Assembly: GCA_963758205.1 (NCBI GenBank)
Contig: CAVWUM010000006.1
Span: 372,001-436,000 of the forward strand
Source: Owenweeksia sp963758205
GTDB lineage: Bacteria; Bacteroidota; Bacteroidia; Flavobacteriales; Schleiferiaceae
Reading direction: 5' to 3'
Length of the DNA: 64,000 nucleotides
Below are positions 7,962 through 15,240 of this stretch, one piece after another. Under the pieces are notes generated by a model that saw only the letters and a list, made by a program, of their open reading frames with translations, ran no database searches and was not told the DNA's origin. Each line of letters begins with the position of its first letter. Position 1 is the first letter of the stretch. The position numbers and the translations under genes are program-made.

Positions 7962-8584
7962 AATGCCAAAATTAACATACCGAAAAATAAAGCAACTGTA
8001 ATAATATAAGGAATTGCCAATTTGTTTTTTGATGAGCTCATAAAATTAACAAATGCTATTTGCATAATCAGGGCCACGGCAAACCATCCTACGAAGTTAG
8101 CCAAAGGAACTATATCATCCTTCCAGTACCAATAATTGAGGGCGGGAGCTACGGTTTCAATAAGTACATCTACCAATACCATTACCAAAGCAGCAACTAC
8201 CACACGTACCACCTTATGGCTAAAAAACCGCAGAGCCAGGTATCCACCTCCCATTACCATTAAAAACCAGTTTACTCCAATAATTATGGGTACATCAAAC
8301 AACCTGGGGCCCAGGCTATGGCCATATTGATAATTACCAAAGGGAAAACCTGTTTCTATACCGAGCAGCTCTACGGCATAACCTAACATCCATGTAAATA
8401 GAAAAAGAAAAATAAAAGCTTTATTACTACCCTGATGACTAACAGCTACCAAAAGCAGGCTTAATAGCAAATTCATCATGGTAAGGTTGGCAAATACCTC
8501 TTTATTGATAAAAGCTATACCAACAAATCCAATGCAGTGAAAGAGTATTAAAATGGAGAGAGCGTACTTTTTGAGCAATAGCAA
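7958..8584 (-). CDS. cruF: CruF-like carotenoid 1',2'-hydratase (carotenoid biosynthesis protein)
   Basis: The 208-residue protein has about six or seven membrane segments. ETGFPFGNYQYGHSLGPRLF and the following VPIIIGVNWFLMV are the signature of the CruF / bisanhydrobacterioruberin hydratase family. CruF hydrates the acyclic end of gamma-carotene-type carotenoids. The only available start is a TTG at 8584 (or the TTG two codons later); there is no in-frame ATG before the first helix. It is the first gene of the operon with crtZ and the cyclase. Phytoene synthase and desaturase genes are not in the window. Confidence 0.85.
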   Translation of the reverse strand: MLLLKKYALSILILFHCIGFVGIAFINKEVFANLTMMNLLLSLLLVAVSHQGSNKAFIFLFLFTWMLGYAVELLGIETGFPFGNYQYGHSLGPRLFDVPIIIGVNWFLMVMGGGYLALRFFSHKVVRVVVAALVMVLVDVLIETVAPALNYWYWKDDIVPLANFVGWFAVALIMQIAFVNFMSSSKNKLAIPYIITVALFFGMLILAL

Positions 8585-8608
8585 GCGGTAATTCTTTTAC
8601 GGTTGCGG

Positions 8609-8616
8609 CAAAAATA
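8609..8616 (-). promoter_or_regulatory. -7 box candidate for carotenoid operon
   Basis: On the minus strand this reads TATTTTTG, a full match to the Bacteroidota -7 consensus TAnnTTTG, about 25 bases before the TTG start. A TTG 15 bases further upstream (8632-8634 on the plus strand as caa) could be the -33 element but is closer than the usual ~19. Confidence 0.4.
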
Positions 8617-8707
8617 AGCTTTGGGCTATTACAAGCCTTACCTTTATAGATGCTTATAAATTAAATTATTCAGTAAACCACAAGCAAAAACCATCGTTTA
8701 CTACGCA

Positions 8708-9289
8708 ATGAAAAAATTAGCGCAAATAAACCCTCCTGTTGTTTGGCTCTGGATTTTTATTTTGGGGCTTTTGGGGCTATCATTTGCTTTTGGCCCAACG
8801 GCCAAAAGGCTCAACCTACATGAGGTTAAGTTTAGCACCACCTCTTCATCCCTGCTTTATTTTAAAAATATCAGAAGCTATTATTACGATATTGATGAAA
8901 GCCGAAAACCGTTTGTGTTATATCGCCTTAAGGAGCGAAATAAGGATACTTCAATCATCTCCCCGGGCTTTACAATTATCTCAAATCCATTAAATGATGA
9001 GGCCTACGTGTATATCGAAAACGAAGGCCGCCACAAACAATACGCGCTGAATACCGTATTTATAACTGAAGCTGATTCTGATACCTTACTATACGAAAAC
9101 ATTAGTAAGATGAATAATGAGGAACAGTTTGAAATGGCAGCATCTATTTACCTAACGCTGATTAATGAAGCTGATATTTATGGGACAGGTAGAGAAGGAA
9201 AACCTGCAAAGCTTTTTGCCGATGATCTTTCCAGACGAAATGCCGAAATTGTATTAGAGGACTATTTTAAACTTGTAAATAAATTATAA
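8708..9289 (+). CDS. Hypothetical single-pass membrane protein
   Basis: This is a 193-residue protein with one N-terminal hydrophobic segment (VVWLWIFILGLLGLSFAFG, residues ~11-29), followed by an extracytoplasmic part rich in Asp, Tyr and Lys. KFSTTSSSLLYFKNIRSYYY starts the soluble region. I recognise no family. It is separated by one base from the next membrane-protein gene, so the two are co-transcribed and may act together in the envelope. A possible promoter TACCTTTA lies at 8639-8646, in the divergent region shared with the carotenoid operon. Confidence 0.65.
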   Translation: MKKLAQINPPVVWLWIFILGLLGLSFAFGPTAKRLNLHEVKFSTTSSSLLYFKNIRSYYYDIDESRKPFVLYRLKERNKDTSIISPGFTIISNPLNDEAYVYIENEGRHKQYALNTVFITEADSDTLLYENISKMNNEEQFEMAASIYLTLINEADIYGTGREGKPAKLFADDLSRRNAEIVLEDYFKLVNKL

Positions 9290-9290
9290 C

Positions 9291-9800
9291 ATGAGCACAT
9301 TCAGTAAACTTTGGAAAACCATTCCTATGAAAAACGGATTAATGATGTTTGTGGCCCTTGTTGGTTTTTTTCTGATAATGCGGGCATTAGGTTTTGCAGG
9401 CACTCATTGGCTTAGGGCTCTAAATGTAATCTTTGTGTTTATCTTAATCCGAAATGCTATAAAAACCTACATGCATAAATCCGGTGCCAGTTATTATGAT
9501 GATTTTGCTGACTTCTTCTGGATTGGTGTTCGTACCAGCTTGTTGGGCGTTGGTTTATTTGCAGCCTTTATAGCTATTTATTTGGATAAGATTGATCCAC
9601 AATTTATGGCCAGCCTTGCAGTTGAAGACAGCTTTGGAGGTGAAATAACTCCTGTATCAGCAGGTGTAATAATTTTTATTGAAGGAATGGCCTCTGCATT
9701 AATTTGCACTTTTGCCTATATCCAATTGGTAAAATCAAAAACCAGTGAGCAGCCAACCCAGGAACCGCGAACACTAAAAAAAGATGTTCACAATGCCTAA
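9291..9800 (+). CDS. Four-helix membrane protein, DUF4199-like
   Basis: The 169-residue protein has four hydrophobic segments (around residues 17-35, 39-57, 78-97 and 121-145) and a polar C-terminal tail. Topology and length resemble the DUF4199 family common in Bacteroidota, but I cannot confirm this by motif. Its stop overlaps the stop of the convergent queE by four bases. It is coupled to the preceding hypothetical gene (one-base gap). Function unknown. Confidence 0.6.
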   Translation: MSTFSKLWKTIPMKNGLMMFVALVGFFLIMRALGFAGTHWLRALNVIFVFILIRNAIKTYMHKSGASYYDDFADFFWIGVRTSLLGVGLFAAFIAIYLDKIDPQFMASLAVEDSFGGEITPVSAGVIIFIEGMASALICTFAYIQLVKSKTSEQPTQEPRTLKKDVHNA

Positions 9801-10429
9801 GGTATCCCTATATACTTATGCATCTGAAGACTGATTTGCCATTGAGGATTGTTCATTACGTATTCCGCTATCAAAGGCATCATTTCTTCCCTTCGGCTCC
9901 ACTCGGGTTGTAAATACAACTTGCATTGATTGCCAACCCTTACCGCATGTTGCTCAGCCCATTTAAAGTCGTTTCTGTTAAAGACTATAACTTTTAGCTC
10001 ATGTGCTAAACTATAAGCCTCCTCAACCGGGGGCTTTGTTTTTTTTGGAGACAGGCAAAACCAGTCCCAATGCCCGGTTACCGGGTATGCCCCGGATGTT
10101 TCAATATGTATAGTAAGTCCCTTTGCCTTTAATGAATTTGTTAAAGGCTCCATATTCCAGGTAAGTGGCTCACCTCCGGTAATTACGATGGTTTTAGCAT
10201 ATTTAGCGGCATTTTCAGCCACATGCTCTATACTGATAGCCGGATGCAGTTTTGGGTTCCAGCTTTCTTTTACATCACACCAATGGCAGCCAACATCACA
10301 ACCTCCTACACGTATAAAATAGGCGGCCTTGCCACTATGATATCCTTCACCCTGTATGGTGTAAAATTCTTCCATCAGGGGCAGGTATAAGCCCTGTTCT
10401 ACTTTTTCATCAACTGTCATGGCCGGCAA
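9797..10429 (-). CDS. queE: 7-carboxy-7-deazaguanine synthase QueE (radical SAM)
   Basis: QueE converts 6-carboxytetrahydropterin to 7-carboxy-7-deazaguanine in the queuosine/preQ0 pathway. The 210-residue protein has EEFYTIQGEGYHSGKAAYFI at the N-terminus and the radical SAM cluster motif GGCDVGCHWCD, a CxxxCxxC arrangement. ITGGEPL is the SAM-binding GGE motif. Length is typical of the short QueE type. It starts at ATG 10429, the first Met of the frame; residue 20 or so is already conserved. It follows the TRIC-channel gene by 27 bases on the same strand. QueC, QueD and QueF are not in the window. Confidence 0.93.
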   Translation of the reverse strand: MPAMTVDEKVEQGLYLPLMEEFYTIQGEGYHSGKAAYFIRVGGCDVGCHWCDVKESWNPKLHPAISIEHVAENAAKYAKTIVITGGEPLTWNMEPLTNSLKAKGLTIHIETSGAYPVTGHWDWFCLSPKKTKPPVEEAYSLAHELKVIVFNRNDFKWAEQHAVRVGNQCKLYLQPEWSRREEMMPLIAEYVMNNPQWQISLQMHKYIGIP

Positions 10430-10456
10430 AGGTATGGCTTACTATGCAGCTTGTAT

Positions 10457-11131
10457 TCAGCCTGGGCTATTTTTGTCGGAACGGTTATCATAGCTCGGAA
10501 CGGCCCAGTGGTAGGTTACGGCTAATATCCTTAAAACGATGATTACACCAATGCACAAAATAAAATTAAGATTGCGGCCAATAGCAAAATAATCAAGCCC
10601 TACATATAAAAAACCACCAATTAAACAGGCGCTGGCATACATGCCTCGTTGTAAGATAATAGGAGTTTCATTAGTCAGGGTATCTCTTATCACTCCACCC
10701 ATTACCGCAGTAAGCATACCCATTACTGCTGCAATTTCACCCCTTACCCCTGATTTTAACGCCACTTCGGTACCTACAATAGCGAAAAGTGAAATACCCA
10801 GGGTATCAAATAAAAAAAGAGTTTTACGGAGCTTACCAAGGGTAGTTGAAAAAAAGTAGGTGAACACAACGGCCACCAGCACAACATAAAGGATGTTAAT
10901 GTCTGCAATCCAAACTAAAGGATAGCGATCCAATAAAATATCTCTTAATGTACCTCCGCCAATAGCGGTAATAAACCCGGTAAAGCCAGCGCTTAACCAA
11001 TCCTTATCCATACCCTTTATAGCCAGGGCTCCAGATATGGCAAACACAAATGTTCCTAAAAGCTCAAGAAAGTATTGAAAAGTCATTTTAGCAAATAAGA
11101 GTTCAAACATAAACACTATGGCAGGATGCAC
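10457..11131 (-). CDS. Trimeric intracellular cation (TRIC) channel family protein (UPF0126)
   Basis: This is a 224-residue membrane protein with seven hydrophobic segments made of two similar three-helix units. ELLGTFVFAISGALAIKG, IGGGTLRDILLD and VMGGVIRDTLTNE are the glycine-rich signature repeats of the bacterial TRIC/YadS family. Bacterial members form trimeric cation channels. The start is at ATG 11131 or at Met8 or Met16; the conserved part begins at TFQYFLELL. It lies upstream of queE with a short gap; the two are probably co-transcribed without an obvious functional link. Confidence 0.88.
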   Translation of the reverse strand: MHPAIVFMFELLFAKMTFQYFLELLGTFVFAISGALAIKGMDKDWLSAGFTGFITAIGGGTLRDILLDRYPLVWIADINILYVVLVAVVFTYFFSTTLGKLRKTLFLFDTLGISLFAIVGTEVALKSGVRGEIAAVMGMLTAVMGGVIRDTLTNETPIILQRGMYASACLIGGFLYVGLDYFAIGRNLNFILCIGVIIVLRILAVTYHWAVPSYDNRSDKNSPG

Positions 11132-11133
11132 CT

Positions 11134-11170
11134 AAAAAGCAAGAACCCCCAAAAATAAATTCGGGGGTTC
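11134..11170 (-). terminator. Rho-independent terminator upstream of the TRIC gene
   Basis: gaaccccc (11143-11150) pairs with gggggttc (11163-11170) around an AT-rich loop. On the minus strand it is followed by a T5 run (plus-strand A5 at 11134-11138). It closes the transcript coming from the S74 surface-protein gene ending at 11321. Confidence 0.65.
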
Positions 11171-11320
11171 CACTCAAAAGCTGTGCTATAAGCACTTCTC
11201 TACTCTGCTCCTAAAATACTGATTTTATTCTAATTCACGATATTCTGTATCAGTAAGTTAGATTCATCTGTGTGGTTTTTACAACAATCAGGAGTAGTTT
11301 GCTAAATGAAATGCTTCGAT

Positions 11321-12733
11321 TTACTCTTGCAACAGTGCATTTACTGTTTTTTCCAGTTTTTTAAGGCGCGCTTCCAATTCTGCATTTTTACCAGCCATAG
11401 CCTCTTTTTCGGCTTTAAGCTTTTCAATTTCTGCCTGTTGCTCCTGCACCGCCTTTATAGCCAATATGCCAAAATCACTGTATGCCAAAGCCAATGGGCT
11501 GTCCTCCCCTTCTGAATGATATACCAGCTGCGGAAAAACCTCCAATACCTCCTGTGCAATAAAGCCATGGCTAACCTGCCCTTCGGTATGATGCTTATAG
11601 TGATATGTTACAGGACGCAACTGCATTACCCCGGCAAGTACATTGCTCATAGGCAGGATGTTGGTTTTTACTCTTCTGTCAGATGTAGTTACGTAATTGC
11701 CATTTGTATTGTTAATATAGCTAAGGCGTGTTCCGTTAAACGCAAAGTTTAAATCACTACCACCGGCCCATTGTTGCCATTGGGTAGTTCCGCCCGACTC
11801 CTGGAAACGGATGCCCGAAGAGCCGGAAGAGGTTGAATTACCTGATTGCCTGATGTGAAGATCGGTACTTGGGTTAACTGATGATCCTATCCCCAGTCTT
11901 TGATTAAAAAGTGCATCACCCGTGCGATTGATGATTAATGAAGTATCATTTAAAGCAGGGCAACCTGAAACCATTACCAGGCGGTTGGTTGCGCCATTCA
12001 TTTGCCACTCAAACCCACAGGTGCCACTTGTGTATAAAACATCTTCAGTAAATACCAACCTGCCTGATTTTGGCTGATTGAATGAACCCTGAGCACCAAT
12101 GGCCATAGCTGCACTAGTATCTCCGGTAACGGTAAAAGTAAAAAGGGGAGCAAATGAAGTATTATTGATACCTACGTTGCCGCTGGTGCGGATTACATCA
12201 CCTCCGTTTAGTGTCCAAAGCGAAGAGCCACCGGCCGGTGTTGCAGGGCCCCAGTTTGAGCCATTCCACGAAAGTACCTGCCCGTTATTGGGGCTGCCCT
12301 GTACATCGGTAAGATCATTCAGCTCCATGTCAGACGCGGTTTTACTGCTTAAGGCATAAGGCACGCTCAATAACTGGCTGGTGCCCATGCTGGTGTAGTT
12401 AGTACCTCCCGCAGGGTCCAGTTCCACCTCTACGTAATGGCTATCACCACTCCAGTCAATAGTGTTAAAGGTTCCGCTAACTACGGTACCTCCACCTATT
12501 TCGAGATTTACGAGGCCAAAATCATTGGTTGTTGCAGTATGGGTTTCTGAGTAAACTACCGTACCTGCAGCAGATGATTCATGAATGCTAAGCTGAAAGC
12601 TGACACTTTGATTGGCCAGCGGAGCCCCGGCATTATCGCGAACTACAGTTTGGTACTGAAATTTTTCAGGAGCCTGAGCAAAAGCTAATGTGGCACATAA
12701 AACTATTGAAAGACTTAGTATTATTTTTTTCAT
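11321..12733 (-). CDS. Secreted protein with C-terminal S74 intramolecular chaperone (tail-fibre type) domain
   Basis: The 470-residue protein starts with a clear signal peptide (MKKIILSLSIVLCATLAFAQ). The middle is a low-complexity Gly/Ser/Thr/Asn beta region typical of fibrous surface proteins. Near the C-terminus SDRRVKTNI followed by HGFIAQEVLEVFPQLV is the hallmark of the peptidase S74 autoprocessing chaperone domain, first described in phage tail spikes. The last ~45 residues are a coiled coil (EIEKLKAEKEAMAGKNAELE). Such proteins are common on Bacteroidota cells and need not be phage-derived. No T9SS domain is present. The T9SS gene upstream ends two bases before its start, so they form a pair. 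Confidence 0.85.
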   Translation of the reverse strand: MKKIILSLSIVLCATLAFAQAPEKFQYQTVVRDNAGAPLANQSVSFQLSIHESSAAGTVVYSETHTATTNDFGLVNLEIGGGTVVSGTFNTIDWSGDSHYVEVELDPAGGTNYTSMGTSQLLSVPYALSSKTASDMELNDLTDVQGSPNNGQVLSWNGSNWGPATPAGGSSLWTLNGGDVIRTSGNVGINNTSFAPLFTFTVTGDTSAAMAIGAQGSFNQPKSGRLVFTEDVLYTSGTCGFEWQMNGATNRLVMVSGCPALNDTSLIINRTGDALFNQRLGIGSSVNPSTDLHIRQSGNSTSSGSSGIRFQESGGTTQWQQWAGGSDLNFAFNGTRLSYINNTNGNYVTTSDRRVKTNILPMSNVLAGVMQLRPVTYHYKHHTEGQVSHGFIAQEVLEVFPQLVYHSEGEDSPLALAYSDFGILAIKAVQEQQAEIEKLKAEKEAMAGKNAELEARLKKLEKTVNALLQE

Positions 12734-12735
12734 GA

Positions 12736-13218
12736 CTATTGGGTTTTAATGATTGAGAATGATTGAATGGATTGGTTACTGTCAATAAGCTGAAGGTTAT
12801 AGGATCCCTTGGCGAGACTGGAAACATCAATAGTTTCTTCCCCTTCAGCTGTTATTTTTTTAAATAATACCTCACGGCCATCGCTGGCATACATATGTAA
12901 GGTAAGCTGCCCTACGCCTCCGGTGGTGTAAATAGTAAGAGACTGTAAAACCGGATTGGGATACACCTGGATATTCTCCACCAGCGAAATTTCGTCCAGT
13001 GAAATAACATCAAGCTTGGTTTGGTGAAAACCCTGCGTAAGGGTATTACCGGCATTACTATGAGTAGCTATTACGGACTCACCGATAGTAAAGCTGATTT
13101 GGTGGGTGGCATTTGAAAAATGCGCTCCTGCTGCTGAAACTACTTCTGGCGAAGTACTTTGCCCACAGACCGCAAATCCCATCATCCCCACAAATAGAAA
13201 CGAGTAAAATTTAATCAT
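12736..13218 (-). CDS. Small secreted protein with T9SS type A sorting domain
   Basis: This 160-residue protein has a signal peptide ending near VCGQ and a short N-terminal region, AAGAHFSNATHQISFTIGE and TLTQGFHQ, which is a recurrent module placed before T9SS tails in Bacteroidota. The C-terminal 75 residues begin VYPNP and end in a beta-sandwich typical of type A sorting domains. It should be exported by Sec and anchored by the type IX machinery. It precedes the S74 gene with only two bases between them; the two proteins may assemble into one surface fibre, which is inference. Confidence 0.82.
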   Translation of the reverse strand: MIKFYSFLFVGMMGFAVCGQSTSPEVVSAAGAHFSNATHQISFTIGESVIATHSNAGNTLTQGFHQTKLDVISLDEISLVENIQVYPNPVLQSLTIYTTGGVGQLTLHMYASDGREVLFKKITAEGEETIDVSSLAKGSYNLQLIDSNQSIQSFSIIKTQ

Positions 13219-13289
13219 AATGGTAGATTTAAAAATTAACGGAATGTATGGGGAATGAGATTTTTAAGCCATTAAAAATGAGCCGTTGA

Positions 13290-13327
13290 CCGATTTTAAA
13301 ATACAGTATGCCCCATACTTAAATCGG
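13290..13327. repeat. Nested inverted repeat upstream of the surface-protein operon
   Basis: An outer pair ccgattt (13290-13296) / aaatcgg (13321-13327) encloses a hairpin agtatg (13305-13310) / catact (13314-13319). It lies between the sucD terminator and the start of the T9SS gene at 13218, about 70-110 bases before that start. It has no T-tract. It could be a regulatory or RNA-leader structure. Confidence 0.4.
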
Positions 13328-13352
13328 CTGAAGCTTTAGATAGCGCTGAAAC

Positions 13353-13386
13353 AAAAAAAGCCCGCTTCAATAATATTGAAGCGGGC
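13353..13386 (-). terminator. Rho-independent terminator of sucD
   Basis: A perfect 12-base stem, gcccgcttcaat (13360-13371) and attgaagcgggc (13375-13386), has a loop of three bases. On the minus strand it is followed by seven T (plus-strand A7 at 13353-13359). It lies 40 bases after the sucD stop. Confidence 0.9.
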
Positions 13387-13426
13387 CTTTGGAAATCCTA
13401 ATACTTTATATCTGAGCTATTGTTAT

Positions 13427-14308
13427 TTAGGCATTAACACCGATAAGCTCGGCCATTTTAGTACCTATATCAGCGGGTGAGTCCACTACGTGAATTCCGC
13501 ACTCGCGCATAATCTTCTTTTTAGCCTGGGCAGTATCATCACTACCACCTACAATAGCACCAGCGTGGCCCATTGTACGTCCGGCCGGAGCAGTTTCTCC
13601 TGCTATAAATCCAACTACAGGTTTCTTTATACCACTGTTTTTATACCATTGGGCAGCCTCGGCTTCCATTTGTCCGCCAATTTCACCAATCATCACCATG
13701 CCATCAGTTTCATCATCATTAAGCATAAGCTCCATAGCCTGCTGCATAGAAGTACCGATAATAGGGTCACCACCAATACCAATGGCAGTGGACTGGCCCA
13801 TACCGGCTTTAGTAATCTGATCAACCGCCTCATAAGTAAGGGTACCTGATTTTGACACTACTCCTATTCTACCTTTTTTAAAGATAAAGCCAGGCATAAT
13901 ACCTACTTTGGCTTCTCCGGCTGTCATTACTCCGGGGCAGTTAGGGCCTACCATACGGCAGTCCTTATCCTTAAGGTATTCTTTTACAATAATCATATCC
14001 TTTACAGGGATGCCCTCGGTGATGGTGATAATTACTTCTATACCCGCATCAGCCGCTTCCATAATAGCATCGGCAGCAAATGCCGGTGGCACAAAAATTA
14101 TAGATACGTTGGCTTTAGCCTTTTCAACAGCTTCGGCTACAGTATTAAATACAGGGCGATCAAGGTGCGTTTGGCCACCTTTACCCGGAGTTACACCTCC
14201 TACTACATTTGTTCCGTATTCTATCATTTGGCCGGCATGGAAGGAGCCTTCGCTACCGGTAAATCCTTGAACTATAACTCTTGAATCTTTATTGACTAAT
14301 ACGCTCAT
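13427..14308 (-). CDS. sucD: Succinyl-CoA ligase, alpha subunit
   Basis: The alpha subunit of succinyl-CoA synthetase binds CoA and carries the phosphohistidine in the TCA cycle step succinyl-CoA to succinate. The 293-residue protein matches the family length. QGFTGSEGSFHAGQMIEYG is the CoA-binding N-terminal Rossmann region, GPNCPGVM the conserved middle motif, and GHAGAIVGG contains the phosphorylated H248. The beta subunit gene (sucC) is not adjacent, as is common in Bacteroidota. It is monocistronic, with a strong terminator downstream. Confidence 0.97.
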   Translation of the reverse strand: MSVLVNKDSRVIVQGFTGSEGSFHAGQMIEYGTNVVGGVTPGKGGQTHLDRPVFNTVAEAVEKAKANVSIIFVPPAFAADAIMEAADAGIEVIITITEGIPVKDMIIVKEYLKDKDCRMVGPNCPGVMTAGEAKVGIMPGFIFKKGRIGVVSKSGTLTYEAVDQITKAGMGQSTAIGIGGDPIIGTSMQQAMELMLNDDETDGMVMIGEIGGQMEAEAAQWYKNSGIKKPVVGFIAGETAPAGRTMGHAGAIVGGSDDTAQAKKKIMRECGIHVVDSPADIGTKMAELIGVNA

Positions 14309-14448
14309 TTGTGCGGTTTATGATTATGTATTCAGTTTCAGGCTGCGAAAATAATAGATACAGATTAGTATTTACGCGTTAGCATTTAGATTTTACCCAT
14401 TGAGTAGGCGATTTTGGTAAACGGTGTCACTCTGAAATCCGAAGCATC

Positions 14449-14466
14449 AAACTCTAAATTCTAAAC
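14449..14466 (-). repeat. TTTAGAATTTAGAGTTT microrepeat, copy 1
   Basis: The reverse complement reads gtttagaatttagagttt, identical over 17 bases to the copy at 31589-31613. It is located in non-coding DNA between sucD and the nitroreductase gene. Confidence 0.45.
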
Positions 14467-14597
14467 AAGTTCAACATCCAACCAAGAATGAAAATTTTAA
14501 AGACCCAGCAATAAGAGTGGGATATGTAGCCCATAAAGTGCTAAAACCCCTGGCCTGGATTAGAACTTTACAATATTGATATTTTGGGTTTGTCCTC

Positions 14598-14625
14598 GGG
14601 TTTAGAACTTAGAGTTCAGGGTTTT
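14598..14625 (+). repeat. TTTAGAATTTAGAGTTT microrepeat, degenerate copy 2
   Basis: The core tttagaacttagagttcagg differs from the other copies at a few positions and ends against the 3' end of the nitroreductase gene. Confidence 0.35.
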
Positions 14626-14626
14626 G

Positions 14627-15238
14627 CTATATCCAATCCGGATTCTCTCCAAACTTCCCGGCAAATAAAAAGTCTTTCAGCTCCTTTCTTTCACGCGGCT
14701 TCACTTCAGACTCCCGGAACTTCTCCTCCATTTCGTCCAGCCGGCTTTCATCCTGGTACCCAATTACAAACATGGCTGCTACTTCATATGTATCTTCATC
14801 AATATTAAAGTTGCTGTATATTTTTTCAGGCACTATACCACCCATTTGATGCACATGTAATCCATCGTAGGTGGCTTGCATCAGGAGGTTTCCCATAGCC
14901 ATGCCTACATCATGCATATAAAATCGATTTTCACGGTTTTTATAATCAAACCTTCGCTGTGCAACAGATACTGCTAATACCGGGGCTGTCCACGCCCACT
15001 TTTGGTTTCCTTCGTTTACACCTTCAAATAGTTTATCGTAATGGGCATCGCCCTTACGGGCGATTATGAAGTGCCAGGGCTGACCATTGCTTGAACTGGG
15101 TGCCCAGCGAGCGGCCTCAAAAAGCCGGATTAGCTGCTCTTCGCTTACAGGCTTATTACCAAATGCTCTGGGGCTCCAGCGTTCAGCTATCTCTTTCATC
15201 AACTTCACACTGGTTTGAGCTTGCTTGCCTCCAATCAT
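14627..15238 (-). CDS. Nitroreductase-family FMN oxidoreductase
   Basis: The 203-residue protein has the nitroreductase fold signatures: RWSPRAFGNKPVSEEQL and LFEAARWAPSSSNGQPWHFI near the N-terminus (FMN phosphate contacts, R and S residues), and MGMAMGNLLMQATYDGLHVH-like dimer-interface helix (DVGMAMGNLLMQA). Members reduce nitro groups, quinones or flavins with NAD(P)H; substrate unknown. It sits two bases after nhaA on the same strand, so it is the second gene of an nhaA-nitroreductase transcript. No functional link to the antiporter is obvious. Confidence 0.9.
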   Translation of the reverse strand: MIGGKQAQTSVKLMKEIAERWSPRAFGNKPVSEEQLIRLFEAARWAPSSSNGQPWHFIIARKGDAHYDKLFEGVNEGNQKWAWTAPVLAVSVAQRRFDYKNRENRFYMHDVGMAMGNLLMQATYDGLHVHQMGGIVPEKIYSNFNIDEDTYEVAAMFVIGYQDESRLDEMEEKFRESEVKPRERKELKDFLFAGKFGENPDWI

Positions 15239-15240
15239 TT

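Larger units (their letters stand above)
14309..14626. other. Intergenic region with degenerate TTTAGA repeats
   Basis: These 318 bases lie between sucD and the nitroreductase gene. No gene is visible. It holds two copies of a short degenerate motif related to gtttagaatttagagttt: reverse-oriented at 14449-14466 and forward at 14598-14625. A third copy occurs at 31589-31613. Confidence 0.45.

Noticed and set aside
10430..10456. preQ1 riboswitch before queE
   Set aside because: Only 27 bases separate it from the upstream gene on the same strand, too short for the aptamer plus a promoter.
11321..12733. The S74 protein as evidence of a prophage
   Set aside because: It has a signal peptide and sits beside a T9SS protein, and no other phage genes are near.
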